DNA of 64,000 nt from Candidatus Obscuribacterales bacterium. GTDB taxonomy: Bacteria; Cyanobacteriota; Vampirovibrionia; Obscuribacterales; Obscuribacteraceae. The position numbers were made by a program, and so were the translations under genes. The notes beneath the pieces were generated by a model. It did no database searches, was not told where the DNA came from, and worked only from the letters and a program-made list of their open reading frames with translations. This document shows positions 1 through 8,074 of the stretch, in pieces. Numbering within the stretch: the first letter of the stretch is position 1; every line of letters begins with the position of its first letter. The stretch is taken from NCBI GenBank assembly GCA_020054205.1, contig JAGVLS010000048.1, positions 1 to 64,000 of the forward strand, in the 5' to 3' direction.

Positions 1-1
1 C

Positions 2-1318
2 AACAGAACTTCGCCTGGCGATCATTTTAGTATAAAAACAAATTCAGACCTCTCCAGTACTATTGATGCGGCAAACGACGTTGATTATGTTCTTACAACC
101 GTAGCTGGACGTCCTTATCAAATTTTAGACGCACTCAAAAGAAATCAAAGCAGAATTGACGCTGATTTACGCTCTATGGAAAACAATTCGTACACAGCTG
201 GCGCTGGTGCTTTATATAAACAATGCCAACAAATATTAGCTGAAAATGCCCATTATTTTCTTGAAGCTAACAAAAGCCAATCCCGCGAAGAGCGAAAAAT
301 TCTATTGAAAAAAGGAAATGAAGCATTATGGCGCGTAAAAAATTTGATAGAACAAGCTCGTCAGCTGTTACGCAGTTTAGAAATATCTCCAACAAGAACT
401 AGACGTGGTCAACGCCGACAAACTAGTGCTCCCGAAATTCTAAAGGCAAGAACTTGGCAAAATCACAAATTTATATCAGAGGAAATTAACAACGAGCTTA
501 GAAGCAGGTTGAAAGAATTTGATGTTCCTTTAGAAACGTTCCAAGAAGCCCTGCGGGAAATTAACAGATATAGTGAAGATCCAGCCATTGCCATTCCAGA
601 GTTGATGAAAAGCAATAGGATTTTAGACTTCGGTGAATCTCACTGGACACCTAATCCACAAAGAGACTTTGGTGCAAAAATCATGCCAGCACTAAAAAAG
701 GCAGGTGCCACACATTTAGCGATTGAAGCACCATCCAAAATTCAATCGGATCTGGATAGATATATGCGCACTGGAAAATTAAATCTAAAAAAACTTCCTA
801 TTCTCTTGCGCGATCAAGACTATTTGAACTTACTAGAATCAGCCAGAAAAAATGCTATCAAAATTGTGGCCGTGGATAGTGATCAGCTACAGCAATATAA
901 TAATTCTCCTCCGTCTATCCCCATGCCAATTAACCCATTTGTACCACCAATTGATCGAGACAAAATAATGGCAGACAACATTGGTTCAATTTTAGAAAAA
1001 AGTTCAAGTAACAAAATTATATTTTGGGTAGGAGAAAGGCACTTATCTAACTCAAGCACACAAGATCCACTGTATATGACAGCTTCTGGCTTCCTTACCA
1101 ATAAATACAAGATCACTACTATTCATCCAACTGAACCCATTCAGCACAATATCAGTTCTTTCCCTCTTGCGGAGTTGACATTTAATTTAAATCGCCCTGT
1201 TTTGATTCCAAATAAAAAAGCAAAATCCGTAGGTGGCTTACCTGTATACAAACAAAACTATCCAGCCCCAGATTTTGAAAAATACTATGACTATACTATT
1301 ATTTATCCGAATCGCTAA
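2..1318 (+). CDS. ChaN/EreA-like (Tiki-superfamily-type) protein, 5'-truncated by window edge
   Basis: The frame is open from base 2 with no stop before the first ATG at 176, so the gene very likely starts upstream of the window; 438 codons are visible. The first half is charged and helical. The second half carries F-G-E-S-H (about nt 630-644), an A-I-E-A-P strand, V-D-S-D, and V-G-E-R-H (about nt 1028-1042). Two G-E-x-H elements separated by an acidic strand are the hallmark of the ChaN / erythromycin-esterase / TraB-Tiki fold, whose members include haem-binding lipoproteins, esterases and metalloproteases. That family link is from motif recognition only. Substrate and localisation cannot be told because the N-terminus is missing. 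It converges on the TPR gene at 1321 with a two-base gap. Confidence 0.6.
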   Translation, partial: NRTSPGDHFSIKTNSDLSSTIDAANDVDYVLTTVAGRPYQILDALKRNQSRIDADLRSMENNSYTAGAGALYKQCQQILAENAHYFLEANKSQSREERKILLKKGNEALWRVKNLIEQARQLLRSLEISPTRTRRGQRRQTSAPEILKARTWQNHKFISEEINNELRSRLKEFDVPLETFQEALREINRYSEDPAIAIPELMKSNRILDFGESHWTPNPQRDFGAKIMPALKKAGATHLAIEAPSKIQSDLDRYMRTGKLNLKKLPILLRDQDYLNLLESARKNAIKIVAVDSDQLQQYNNSPPSIPMPINPFVPPIDRDKIMADNIGSILEKSSSNKIIFWVGERHLSNSSTQDPLYMTASGFLTNKYKITTIHPTEPIQHNISSFPLAELTFNLNRPVLIPNKKAKSVGGLPVYKQNYPAPDFEKYYDYTIIYPNR

Positions 1319-1320
1319 TT

Positions 1321-1794
1321 TTATTGTCTTATGTACTTTTGCATATTAGATGCTGCATCGGCATCTTTCCCAAGTATTTTTTGTATTTTAGACAAAATCT
1401 TGTAAGCTTCCCGTTGTTTTGGATACATTTTTATAGACTCAATAAGGGCTGTTTCTGCCTTTTGTAAATTGCCTTGCTTCGCGTATATCAAGCCTAAATT
1501 ATATTCAACTTCAAAGATTTTCACCTGATGCGATAATTTTCTAAACTGGCTAGCTGCTTCGATCAAATTGTTACTTCTGACCATGTTACAAGCTTCATCA
1601 AATAACAATTTTTGATTACTCGACAAACTATTCAAACTGTACGTGGAAAGAGATAAGAATGCACACTCAGGATCGCTTACTGACACCTTAGCTTTTGGAC
1701 TTTCAGCTATCGCAACCAAACTAAAAATTAGAGCGCCTACCATAACAATTAGTGCTGCAATCCTATTTTGTTTTATGAAATCTCGGCTCATCAT
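1321..1794 (-). CDS. Small exported or membrane-anchored TPR protein
   Basis: 157 aa. Residues 1-30 form a basic start plus a hydrophobic segment ending A-I-A-E-S, which is a signal peptide or signal anchor. Residues about 75-150 contain two tetratricopeptide-like helical pairs (Y-N-L-G-L-I-Y-A-K-Q-G-N-L-Q-K-A-E; Y-P-K-Q-R-E-A-Y-K-I-L). TPRs are protein-interaction scaffolds, so no enzymatic role is suggested. The partner is unknown. The gene ends two bases from the convergent ChaN-like gene, leaving no room for a separate terminator. Confidence 0.65.
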   Translation of the reverse strand: MMSRDFIKQNRIAALIVMVGALIFSLVAIAESPKAKVSVSDPECAFLSLSTYSLNSLSSNQKLLFDEACNMVRSNNLIEAASQFRKLSHQVKIFEVEYNLGLIYAKQGNLQKAETALIESIKMYPKQREAYKILSKIQKILGKDADAASNMQKYIRQ

Positions 1795-1929
1795 TCTTTA
1801 ACCATATTACCAAAGTTCAATTTTATCACAACGAAGATTACAGTCAGTATAAAAGCTTGCTTCCTTTTTTCACTAGCACGTTGAGTCCGTGTAGCCGGGT
1901 ATTATTTGAATGCTCGCAATCTAAAGAGT

Positions 1930-2318
1930 TCACTGTAATTTTTTGAGATAAAAAATCTCGTTACCGTGATACATATTTAAGTCACCAACTCGCACAAAAC
2001 CAAGATCTAGAAAAAATTTCTTAGTGTTAGGATTTGTTTCTTCGCTAGAAGTAACATAGCTTTTGAAACCAAGCTCTATTAAACGTTTTTCCAAAAAACC
2101 AATCATTGATTTACCGATACCAAGTCTTTGATATGTTGGTAATACCTTGAGCAATGAAAGAAAAGCAGTATTGCCCCAAATAATCTCATAAATGAGATAG
2201 GCAATAAGCTCATTTCAACAACCCTCAGATATATCATTTAGTCTAACTCCTTGGCAACAAAGGCTTTCGGCTATATGTCACGAATTGTTGGACGTGAGCT
2301 GACTTGCGTTATATTCAT
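1930..2318 (-). pseudogene. GNAT N-acetyltransferase remnant (two stops, one frameshift)
   Basis: The last 74 codons (2154 to 1930) are a clear GNAT C-terminal half with the acetyl-CoA loop Q-R-L-G-I-G-K-S. The frame stays open upstream to 2214 and reads N-E-L-I-A-Y-L-I-Y-E-I-I-W-G-N, the preceding GNAT strands, but has no start codon there. A one-base shift near 2212-2216 joins it to M-I-Y-L-R-V-V-E (ATG at 2237). That frame continues upstream through in-frame TAA and TAG codons to M-N-I-T-Q (ATG at 2318). This looks like a decayed acetyltransferase gene. A shorter live protein from the TTG at 2154 would lack half the fold and is unlikely to be active. Confidence 0.6.
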
Positions 2319-2373
2319 TTGACATCAGCTAATCCAGTATGATTCCATAATCTATAGATAGGCTTCGCGCAAG

Positions 2374-2389
2374 AGTGATACAAATCACT
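2374..2389. promoter_or_regulatory. CRP-like inverted repeat upstream of the RND pump genes
   Basis: AGTGAT-ACAA-ATCACT is a perfect 6-bp inverted repeat, and it also reads as GTGA-N6-TCAC, the spacing of CRP-family operators. It lies about 40 bp before the adaptor start codon. The sequence match is direct; control by a CRP-type factor is inference. Confidence 0.35.
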
Positions 2390-2428
2390 ACTTGAACCAA
2401 GCTCGGCATTGCGGAATTCAGTATTTAT

Positions 2429-3646
2429 ATGTTATCAAAATCTAAATTTGTTATTTGCATTTCAATCCTGGCATTGCTCACAGGATGCAGTGAAGCTCCT
2501 AAACAAATGAGTATGCCACCCACTTCCGTCCAAATTTCTGCTGTAAAAGTTGGACCATTAAAAGAAACTTCTGATTATTTAGGCACTGTAAAATCCAGAA
2601 AATCTGTAACTTTATTACCGAATATAGATGGTCATGTTACACAAATTTCAGTTACATCGGGACAGTTTGTACCGGCAGGCACCAAAATCATGCAAATTGA
2701 TTCACGTATGCAATCTGCTCAGACAAATGCAGTCAAAGCTGCTGCTGATTCAGTGGAGTCTGATTTAGCAACCACACAAGCAACACTGGCATCATTACAA
2801 AGCACTTTAAGAAGCAAGCAAGCAAATGTAGATTATACAAAAACACAATATGATCGTTATCAAAATTTGCTCAATGAAGGAGCTGTATCACAGGCAGAAT
2901 TAGATGGATGGAAAAACAATTATACAGCCGCTCAAGCTGATAGAGATGCTACGTTGCAACAAATTCAAGCGCAAAGAATGACCATTCAAAAGTACGAGCG
3001 CAGCCACAAACAAGCATTAGCAAATTTCCAAGCTCAAAAAGAAAATTTAAGATATTACGAAATCACTGCCCCTTTTGCAGGCACCATAGGTGATATCCCG
3101 GTGAAAGTTGGCGATCATGTAAGTTCTGCTACAACTTTAACAACGCTTACTGAAAATCATCCTTTAGAAGTTTATATTTCTATTCCAGCTGAAAAAGCTA
3201 TCGCTATTAAAAAGGGTACACCCGTCACCCTTTTATCTACAGACGGTCAAATATACGGCAATAGCAATGTGTTTTTTATAGCACCAACAGTAGATCCAAA
3301 TAGCCAAACAGTGTTAATCAAAACTCTTTATCTAAATGAAGACAATGATTTAAGAGCAGACCAGACTGTCAAAGCACAAATTCTTTGGCAAGAGCGCAAT
3401 GGCATATCTGTTCCTACTAAAGCAGTATTACAAACAGCTGGCAAATATTTTGTGTTTGTTGCAGAAAACAAAGATGGCAAACTATTTGCTAAAGAAAAAG
3501 AGATAGAGATTTATGGAATTGAAGGGAATTCATACCAAGTGAAAAGTGGTTTAAAGCCAACGGAGCGCATTATCACTACTGGTATTCAACGATTAGCTGA
3601 TGGCGCGCCAATTATGGATAATTCACAAATTAGCGAAAATCACTAA
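2429..3646 (+). CDS. RND efflux periplasmic adaptor lipoprotein (AcrA/MexA type)
   Basis: 405 aa, typical for the family. It links an inner-membrane RND pump to an outer-membrane channel. Residues 1-20 are a lipoprotein signal ending in the lipobox L-L-T-G-C, so Cys20 should be acylated. A lipoyl half-motif follows (residues about 60-95), then a long alpha-helical hairpin rich in Q, A and K (about 95-205), the second lipoyl half (E-I-T-A-P-F-A-G-T-I-G) and beta-barrel/membrane-proximal domains to the end. It lies 18 bp before the pump gene with which it forms a two-gene operon. No convincing Shine-Dalgarno precedes the ATG. No TolC-type channel gene follows, so one must be supplied from elsewhere. 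Confidence 0.9.
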   Translation: MLSKSKFVICISILALLTGCSEAPKQMSMPPTSVQISAVKVGPLKETSDYLGTVKSRKSVTLLPNIDGHVTQISVTSGQFVPAGTKIMQIDSRMQSAQTNAVKAAADSVESDLATTQATLASLQSTLRSKQANVDYTKTQYDRYQNLLNEGAVSQAELDGWKNNYTAAQADRDATLQQIQAQRMTIQKYERSHKQALANFQAQKENLRYYEITAPFAGTIGDIPVKVGDHVSSATTLTTLTENHPLEVYISIPAEKAIAIKKGTPVTLLSTDGQIYGNSNVFFIAPTVDPNSQTVLIKTLYLNEDNDLRADQTVKAQILWQERNGISVPTKAVLQTAGKYFVFVAENKDGKLFAKEKEIEIYGIEGNSYQVKSGLKPTERIITTGIQRLADGAPIMDNSQISENH

Positions 3647-3664
3647 AGGAAACCCTGCACTAAT

Positions 3665-6600
3665 ATGTTTGTCAATTTTTTCATAAGCCGCCCAATATTT
3701 GCTTCAGTTTGTTCTTTGATTATTGTTATTGCTGGCTTAGTTTCAATTCCAAATCTGCCAATTGCACAATATCCGGAAATTGCACCACCAACTGTAAAAG
3801 TTTCATCAGTTTATACAGGTGCTAGCGCGAGCGCTGTTGAAGCGAGTGTTACCAATATATTGGAGCAACAAATAAACGGTGTAAAAGGAATGAAATATAT
3901 TACCTCGACAAGTGGTAATGATGGCACTAGCACCATAAATGTTACTTTTGACTTAGAGCGTGATATTGATGCAGCAGCAGTAGATGTACAAAATCGAGTT
4001 GGCTCTGTTCAAGGGCGTTTGCCTGACGAAGTCAAACGAACAGGTGTGAATGTTGACAAAGTATCAACAGCAATTATTTTAGGAGCAGCAGTCTCATCAG
4101 ATCGTCACGATGCGCTATTTCTTAGCAACTATGCAGACTTATATATGAAGGATGCTTTAAAACGAGTTAAAGGTGTTGGTGACATTACCATATTTGGTGA
4201 AAGAAAATATTCAATGCGGATTTGGCTAGACCCAGCTAAATTAACCAATCGCAATATTACAAGTACTGATGTTGCACGAGCACTAGCGGAACAGAACGTG
4301 CAAGTAGCAAGCGGCTCCATTGGTAAAGCTCCATTTATAGCTGGACAAGCATATGAAATAAGTACACGAGTAAAAGGAAGACTACAAACTCCAGAAGAGT
4401 TTGGCAATATCATTATTAAAGCAGGACCGCACGGCTCAGTTGTAAAAATCAAAGATGTCGGACGAGTGGAACTCGGTGCTGAAAATTATGGAACATTTTT
4501 ACGCTACAGAGGCTTGAATGCAGTTGGTATTGGAGTTTTTCAATCTCCTGGCGCTAACGCGCTTGATGTTGCTCATGATTGTCGAGCTGAACTTAAAAGA
4601 CTGTCAAGAAATTTACCGCCTGGAATGAAATGTGATGTCGCATTTGATACAACGCTTGCTGTAGAAGAATCAATTAATGAAGTAATTAAAACACTTGCCG
4701 AGTCAGTACTTTTAGTAATTGCCGTAATATTTTTATTCTTACAAAGCTGGCGGACTACGCTTATTCCAGCTATTACAATTCCGGTATCATTGATTGGCAC
4801 TTTTGCTGTGATGAAAGTACTTGGTTTTTCAGTCAACACTTTAACTTTGTTCGGCATCACTTTAGCTACAGGTCTGGTTGTTGATGATGCTATTGTTGTA
4901 ATTGAAAACATAGTACGGCTTATGAAAGACCGTAAACTTCCAGCAATGGAGGCAGCTCGCGAAAGCATGAAAGAAGTAACGAGCGCTGTTATTGCTACAG
5001 CATTAGTGCTCGCTGCTGTATTTATCCCAGTAGCATTTTTTCCTGGCACAACTGGTCAATTGTATAAACAATTTGCTTTGACTTTAGCAATTTCAGTAGG
5101 CATTTCAGCTTTTAACGCATTAACTTTAACTCCAGCACTATCAGCTTTGCTTTTAAAGCATGAGCATCATTCTGGCAATTGGCTTTTTGCAAAAGTCAAT
5201 GATTTATTGAATTGGATACGTAAAGTATTTGATGAAACTTTAAATGCTTTGCTTAAATTTAAATCCATTGTAGCAGTCGGGTTTATTGCATCACTAGCTC
5301 TTACAGCATTCATATATACCAAAATACCTACAGGCTTTTTACCAAATGAAGATGTTGGCTATTTTATGATTATCGTGCAAGCACCAGATGGTGTTTCACT
5401 CGATTACACCAGCAATGTGGTAGCTAAAGTTGAAAAGGTAGTAAATAAAGTTCCGGAAATATTAGGTGTGTTTGCCGTGGGTGGATTTAGTTTTTCTGGC
5501 AATAATTCAAGCAATGCCATTGTATTTTGTACATTGAAACCTTGGAATGAAAGAAAAGGACATAATGAAACAGCTGATGCTGTTATCAATAAATTACGTG
5601 GTCCATTAATGGCAATTGATGATGCTTTTTGTATTCCATTTAATCCGCCACCAATTCAAGGCTTAGGTAATTTTGGTGGATTTGCTTATGAGCTTGAAAA
5701 TACACAGCGTACCTCTTTAGAAGAATTTTCAGCCATTGCTGATACTTTCTTGGCTGAAGCTCGTAAGAGCCCAATTCTTACTGGCATTCAAACTACATTT
5801 AGAATGAATGGCCCACAAATTATTATTGATGTTGATAGAGAGAAAGCTGAATCTATCGGCGTGAACGTCGGCGATATTTTTAATACTCTACAAGTATTTA
5901 TTGGTTCTTTATACGTCAATGATTTTGATTATCTAGATAGAAGTTATCGTACATATATACAAGCTGATGCACCTTATAGAGGTAATCCTAAAGACATCAA
6001 TAACTTATATGTTCGCTCAAATAGCGGCAGCATGGTGCCATTAGGCAATTTTGTAAGTTTGAAAAATACTACTTCACCACCTACCATATCTCACTACAAT
6101 TTATTTAAATCAATTGAAATTAACGGCGCACCGGTGCCTGGTGTAAGCTCCGGGCAGGCAATTGCAGAAATGGAAGCTATTGCCAAACGTGTATTGCCAC
6201 GTGGTATGGATTATGAATGGACAGGAATTTCACTAGAAGAAATTAAATCTGGCAGCTTAGCTTTATTGATATTTGCTCTTGGTTTATTGTTTGTGTTTTT
6301 AGTGCTAGCTGCTCAATATGAAAGTTTGATGGACCCGTTGGTTATTCTTTTTGCTGTTCCATTAGCTGTATTAGGGGCATTAGGAGCGCAAATGTTGCGG
6401 GGCTTGGAAAACGATATTTTCTGTCAAATCGGGCTTGTTATGCTTATTGGTCTAGCTAGTAAAAATTCTATTTTGATAGTTGAATTTGCTAATCAGCTGC
6501 ATAAAAAAGGTTTGTCATATCAAAAGGCTGTAATTGATGCGGCTATGACCAGGCTACGTCCAATTTTGATGACGTCACTAGCATTTATATTTGGTATTTT

Positions 6601-6814
6601 GCCATTATCATTTGCCGAAGGTGCTGGAGCAAATGGTAGACATTCATTAGGAACAACAGTACTAGGTGGAATGGTTCTATCTACTATTCTCAGTCTTTAT
6701 GTAGTACCAGTATTGTATTTGGTGTTTAATTCAATAAAAGAATTATTTATAAAACCCAATCAGCCACCTGTTAGCGTGGAAGATCCGTCAGTTCATTGTC
6801 GGATTGAGAATTAA
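3665..6814 (+). CDS. RND multidrug efflux pump (AcrB/HAE1 family)
   Basis: 1049 aa, the same size as E. coli AcrB. It is a trimeric inner-membrane proton/drug antiporter. The N-terminal M-F-V-N-F-F-I-S-R-P-I-F-A is the standard HAE1 start. Twelve membrane segments are arranged in two halves (about 10-28 plus 335-550, and 540-560 plus 870-1030) separated by two large periplasmic loops. The proton-relay pair D407-D408 sits in G-L-V-V-D-D-A-I-V-V-I-E-N, and the relay lysine in S-K-N-S-I-L-I-V-E-F is present. All relay residues are intact, so the pump is probably functional. Substrates cannot be inferred. Two membrane helices overlap large antisense open frames that carry no coding signal. Confidence 0.93.
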   Translation: MFVNFFISRPIFASVCSLIIVIAGLVSIPNLPIAQYPEIAPPTVKVSSVYTGASASAVEASVTNILEQQINGVKGMKYITSTSGNDGTSTINVTFDLERDIDAAAVDVQNRVGSVQGRLPDEVKRTGVNVDKVSTAIILGAAVSSDRHDALFLSNYADLYMKDALKRVKGVGDITIFGERKYSMRIWLDPAKLTNRNITSTDVARALAEQNVQVASGSIGKAPFIAGQAYEISTRVKGRLQTPEEFGNIIIKAGPHGSVVKIKDVGRVELGAENYGTFLRYRGLNAVGIGVFQSPGANALDVAHDCRAELKRLSRNLPPGMKCDVAFDTTLAVEESINEVIKTLAESVLLVIAVIFLFLQSWRTTLIPAITIPVSLIGTFAVMKVLGFSVNTLTLFGITLATGLVVDDAIVVIENIVRLMKDRKLPAMEAARESMKEVTSAVIATALVLAAVFIPVAFFPGTTGQLYKQFALTLAISVGISAFNALTLTPALSALLLKHEHHSGNWLFAKVNDLLNWIRKVFDETLNALLKFKSIVAVGFIASLALTAFIYTKIPTGFLPNEDVGYFMIIVQAPDGVSLDYTSNVVAKVEKVVNKVPEILGVFAVGGFSFSGNNSSNAIVFCTLKPWNERKGHNETADAVINKLRGPLMAIDDAFCIPFNPPPIQGLGNFGGFAYELENTQRTSLEEFSAIADTFLAEARKSPILTGIQTTFRMNGPQIIIDVDREKAESIGVNVGDIFNTLQVFIGSLYVNDFDYLDRSYRTYIQADAPYRGNPKDINNLYVRSNSGSMVPLGNFVSLKNTTSPPTISHYNLFKSIEINGAPVPGVSSGQAIAEMEAIAKRVLPRGMDYEWTGISLEEIKSGSLALLIFALGLLFVFLVLAAQYESLMDPLVILFAVPLAVLGALGAQMLRGLENDIFCQIGLVMLIGLASKNSILIVEFANQLHKKGLSYQKAVIDAAMTRLRPILMTSLAFIFGILPLSFAEGAGANGRHSLGTTVLGGMVLSTILSLYVVPVLYLVFNSIKELFIKPNQPPVSVEDPSVHCRIEN

Positions 6815-6828
6815 TAGCCACGCTTGGA

Positions 6829-7293
6829 TCACTCTTTCTCTATCGCAGACCGAATAGGATAAGAAGCAAGTACTGTCCGACAACTACGAATTAACTCCGG
6901 CAGGTAACTTTGGTCAATTTTGAACCGAAAGCAATGCTCTTGTAGCAGATGGTCTGGAGTGATGTTCACAGTCATCGATATACTTCCTAGCTTATCAATG
7001 ACCAATTCAACTGAAAGCTCTGGCTCTATGCAATCGAGATTAGCTTCTCCGTGGAGTGTCTTGTGCAATTTTTCAGCAGCATCAGTCCATGCCGCTAGTT
7101 CAGACAAATGAATGATAGGTCCGCTAACTGATACCTCAGCACCATTTGAACTACACTCCACTGTAACACGTAGCCAATTACCGTCCCAATAATCCGTTTC
7201 TTCAGGAAACTCTCGTCCATGAACCCAGATACTTAGACCTTCGATCTGAATATTGGGAGCTTCTAGTTTTTCTACGGCTTGCCGAATACTCAT
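6829..7293 (-). CDS. WapI-like (possible immunity-type) protein
   Basis: 154 aa from the ATG at 7293. The frame is open to another ATG at 7398, but the 35 extra residues look unstructured and only the 7293 start has an upstream AGG at ribosome-binding distance. The core reads Y-W-D-G-N-W-L, then G-P-I-I-H-L-S-E-L, then E-P-E-L-S-V, and D-Q-S-Y-L-P near the C-terminus. I associate this pattern with small soluble proteins annotated as WapI-type immunity proteins or related domains of unknown function; this is memory of the family, not a search. No contact-dependent toxin gene is adjacent, so it may be an orphan. It sits at the left edge of the TA/Fic island. Confidence 0.45.
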   Translation of the reverse strand: MSIRQAVEKLEAPNIQIEGLSIWVHGREFPEETDYWDGNWLRVTVECSSNGAEVSVSGPIIHLSELAAWTDAAEKLHKTLHGEANLDCIEPELSVELVIDKLGSISMTVNITPDHLLQEHCFRFKIDQSYLPELIRSCRTVLASYPIRSAIEKE

Positions 7294-7457
7294 TAAAAAC
7301 CTGCTTTCTTTAGATAGATTTGATGATAGCTGTTTCGACAAGCAACCAAAATCTTGGACAATAATTATACAACGATGACTAGTATTTACTGGCTCCATTT
7401 TAACTTGAACTTTTTATTGCTTTTTTACGTCTTCAAAAATAGAGGAATTACCTTCTC

Positions 7458-7486
7458 TTGACTTTTGTTATACAGTGTTATACAAT
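7458..7486 (+). promoter_or_regulatory. Sigma70-type promoter with direct repeats, first TA pair
   Basis: TTGACT (7458-7463), a 17-bp spacer and TACAAT (7481-7486). The nonamer TGTTATACA occurs twice, at 7466-7474 and 7476-7484, with a 10-bp period that covers the spacer and the -10 element. Such phased repeats are typical operators for ribbon-helix-helix antitoxins, so autoregulation by the downstream antitoxin is a reasonable inference. Confidence 0.55.
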
Positions 7487-7503
7487 GTTAAACGAGCATT
7501 CTA

Positions 7504-7767
7504 ATGAAAACGATTTACAATTGTGATTCGCTCAACAAACACAACATCACAAAAGAAGAAGTTGACCAAGTTTATGCTATGGGTAAAGGTTTTGACCTCA
7601 ATCCCAGTTTAAAGGGAAATGATCGAGTTATCGTAATCGGGTGGACAGCTTCAGGACGTTTATTGGAAATAGGTATAGAATATCTAGCTGATGGAAACGA
7701 ATACATTTTTCATGCAAACGAAGCAACAAAATATTATCGAAATCTATTTGACAGAAAAAAGAGATAA
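7504..7767 (+). CDS. BrnT-like toxin, copy 1
   Basis: 87 aa. Layout: K-H-N-I near residue 12, an acidic helix (K-E-E-V-D-Q-V-Y), then S-L-K-G-N-D-R-V-I-V-I-G-W, R-L-L-E-I-G-I-E, and F-H-A-N-E-A-T-K-Y-Y-R near the end. This is the arrangement of BrnT-type RelE-fold ribonuclease toxins, although identity to named BrnT proteins looks low. It is followed after two bases by a small ribbon-helix-helix protein, the usual toxin-first BrnTA order. The protein aligns along its whole length with the product of 9553-9801. Toxicity is inferred only. Confidence 0.6.
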   Translation: MKTIYNCDSLNKHNITKEEVDQVYAMGKGFDLNPSLKGNDRVIVIGWTASGRLLEIGIEYLADGNEYIFHANEATKYYRNLFDRKKR

Positions 7768-7769
7768 AT

Positions 7770-8006
7770 ATGGCAATTAGAGCAAAACGATCAGCTGAAA
7801 CACAAAAACGCTTTGAACAAGGACGTGCTGCAGCCAGAAAGCGTGTAGTTGAAAAAGGTATAGTTGCGTTTAGAGCTGATGAAGAAATGATGGATCTGTT
7901 ATTGCGCATTGCTGAATATAAGCGTGTGCCATATGGCGTATTGGCGCGTTCATGGGTTATGGAATGTCTCAGGAAAGAAGCTAGAAGTTTAGATATGAAA
8001 GACTAA
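7770..8006 (+). CDS. Ribbon-helix-helix antitoxin, copy 1
   Basis: 78 aa. A basic N-terminus precedes the strand I-V-A-F-R-A-D and the helices E-E-M-M-D-L-L-L-R-I-A-E-Y-K-R and V-L-A-R-S-W-V-M-E-C-L-R, the fold of CopG/BrnA-like repressors that bind both operator DNA and toxin. It starts two bases after the toxin stop, indicating translational coupling. The second half is closely related to residues about 25-65 of the antitoxin at 9814. Its stop is only four bases from the 65-bp dehydrogenase-tail copy. Confidence 0.6.
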   Translation: MAIRAKRSAETQKRFEQGRAAARKRVVEKGIVAFRADEEMMDLLLRIAEYKRVPYGVLARSWVMECLRKEARSLDMKD

Positions 8007-8010
8007 TTCA

Positions 8011-8074
8011 TAGTCAGATCAAGCACTAATTTCCCAAATTGTGTACGCCCTCCATTTTTTCATGCGCAATTTTT
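8011..8074 (-). pseudogene. Detached 3' tail of the zinc-type dehydrogenase gene
   Basis: This segment aligns with 10195-10259, the last 22 or so codons of the dehydrogenase gene at 10187-11230. About 55 of 65 positions match, with one single-base deletion that breaks the reading frame. Read on the minus strand it still gives E-K-I-A-H-E-K-M-E-G and, after the shift, Q-F-G-K-L-V-L-D. It starts four bases after the first antitoxin gene and ends exactly at the fic stop codon (8075). It is either a recombination scar or a decayed duplicate. Confidence 0.7.

Noticed and set aside
1945..1959. GAGAT-AAAAA-ATCTC hairpin as a terminator
   Set aside because: It lies inside the GNAT remnant's coding sequence with no following T tract in the needed direction.
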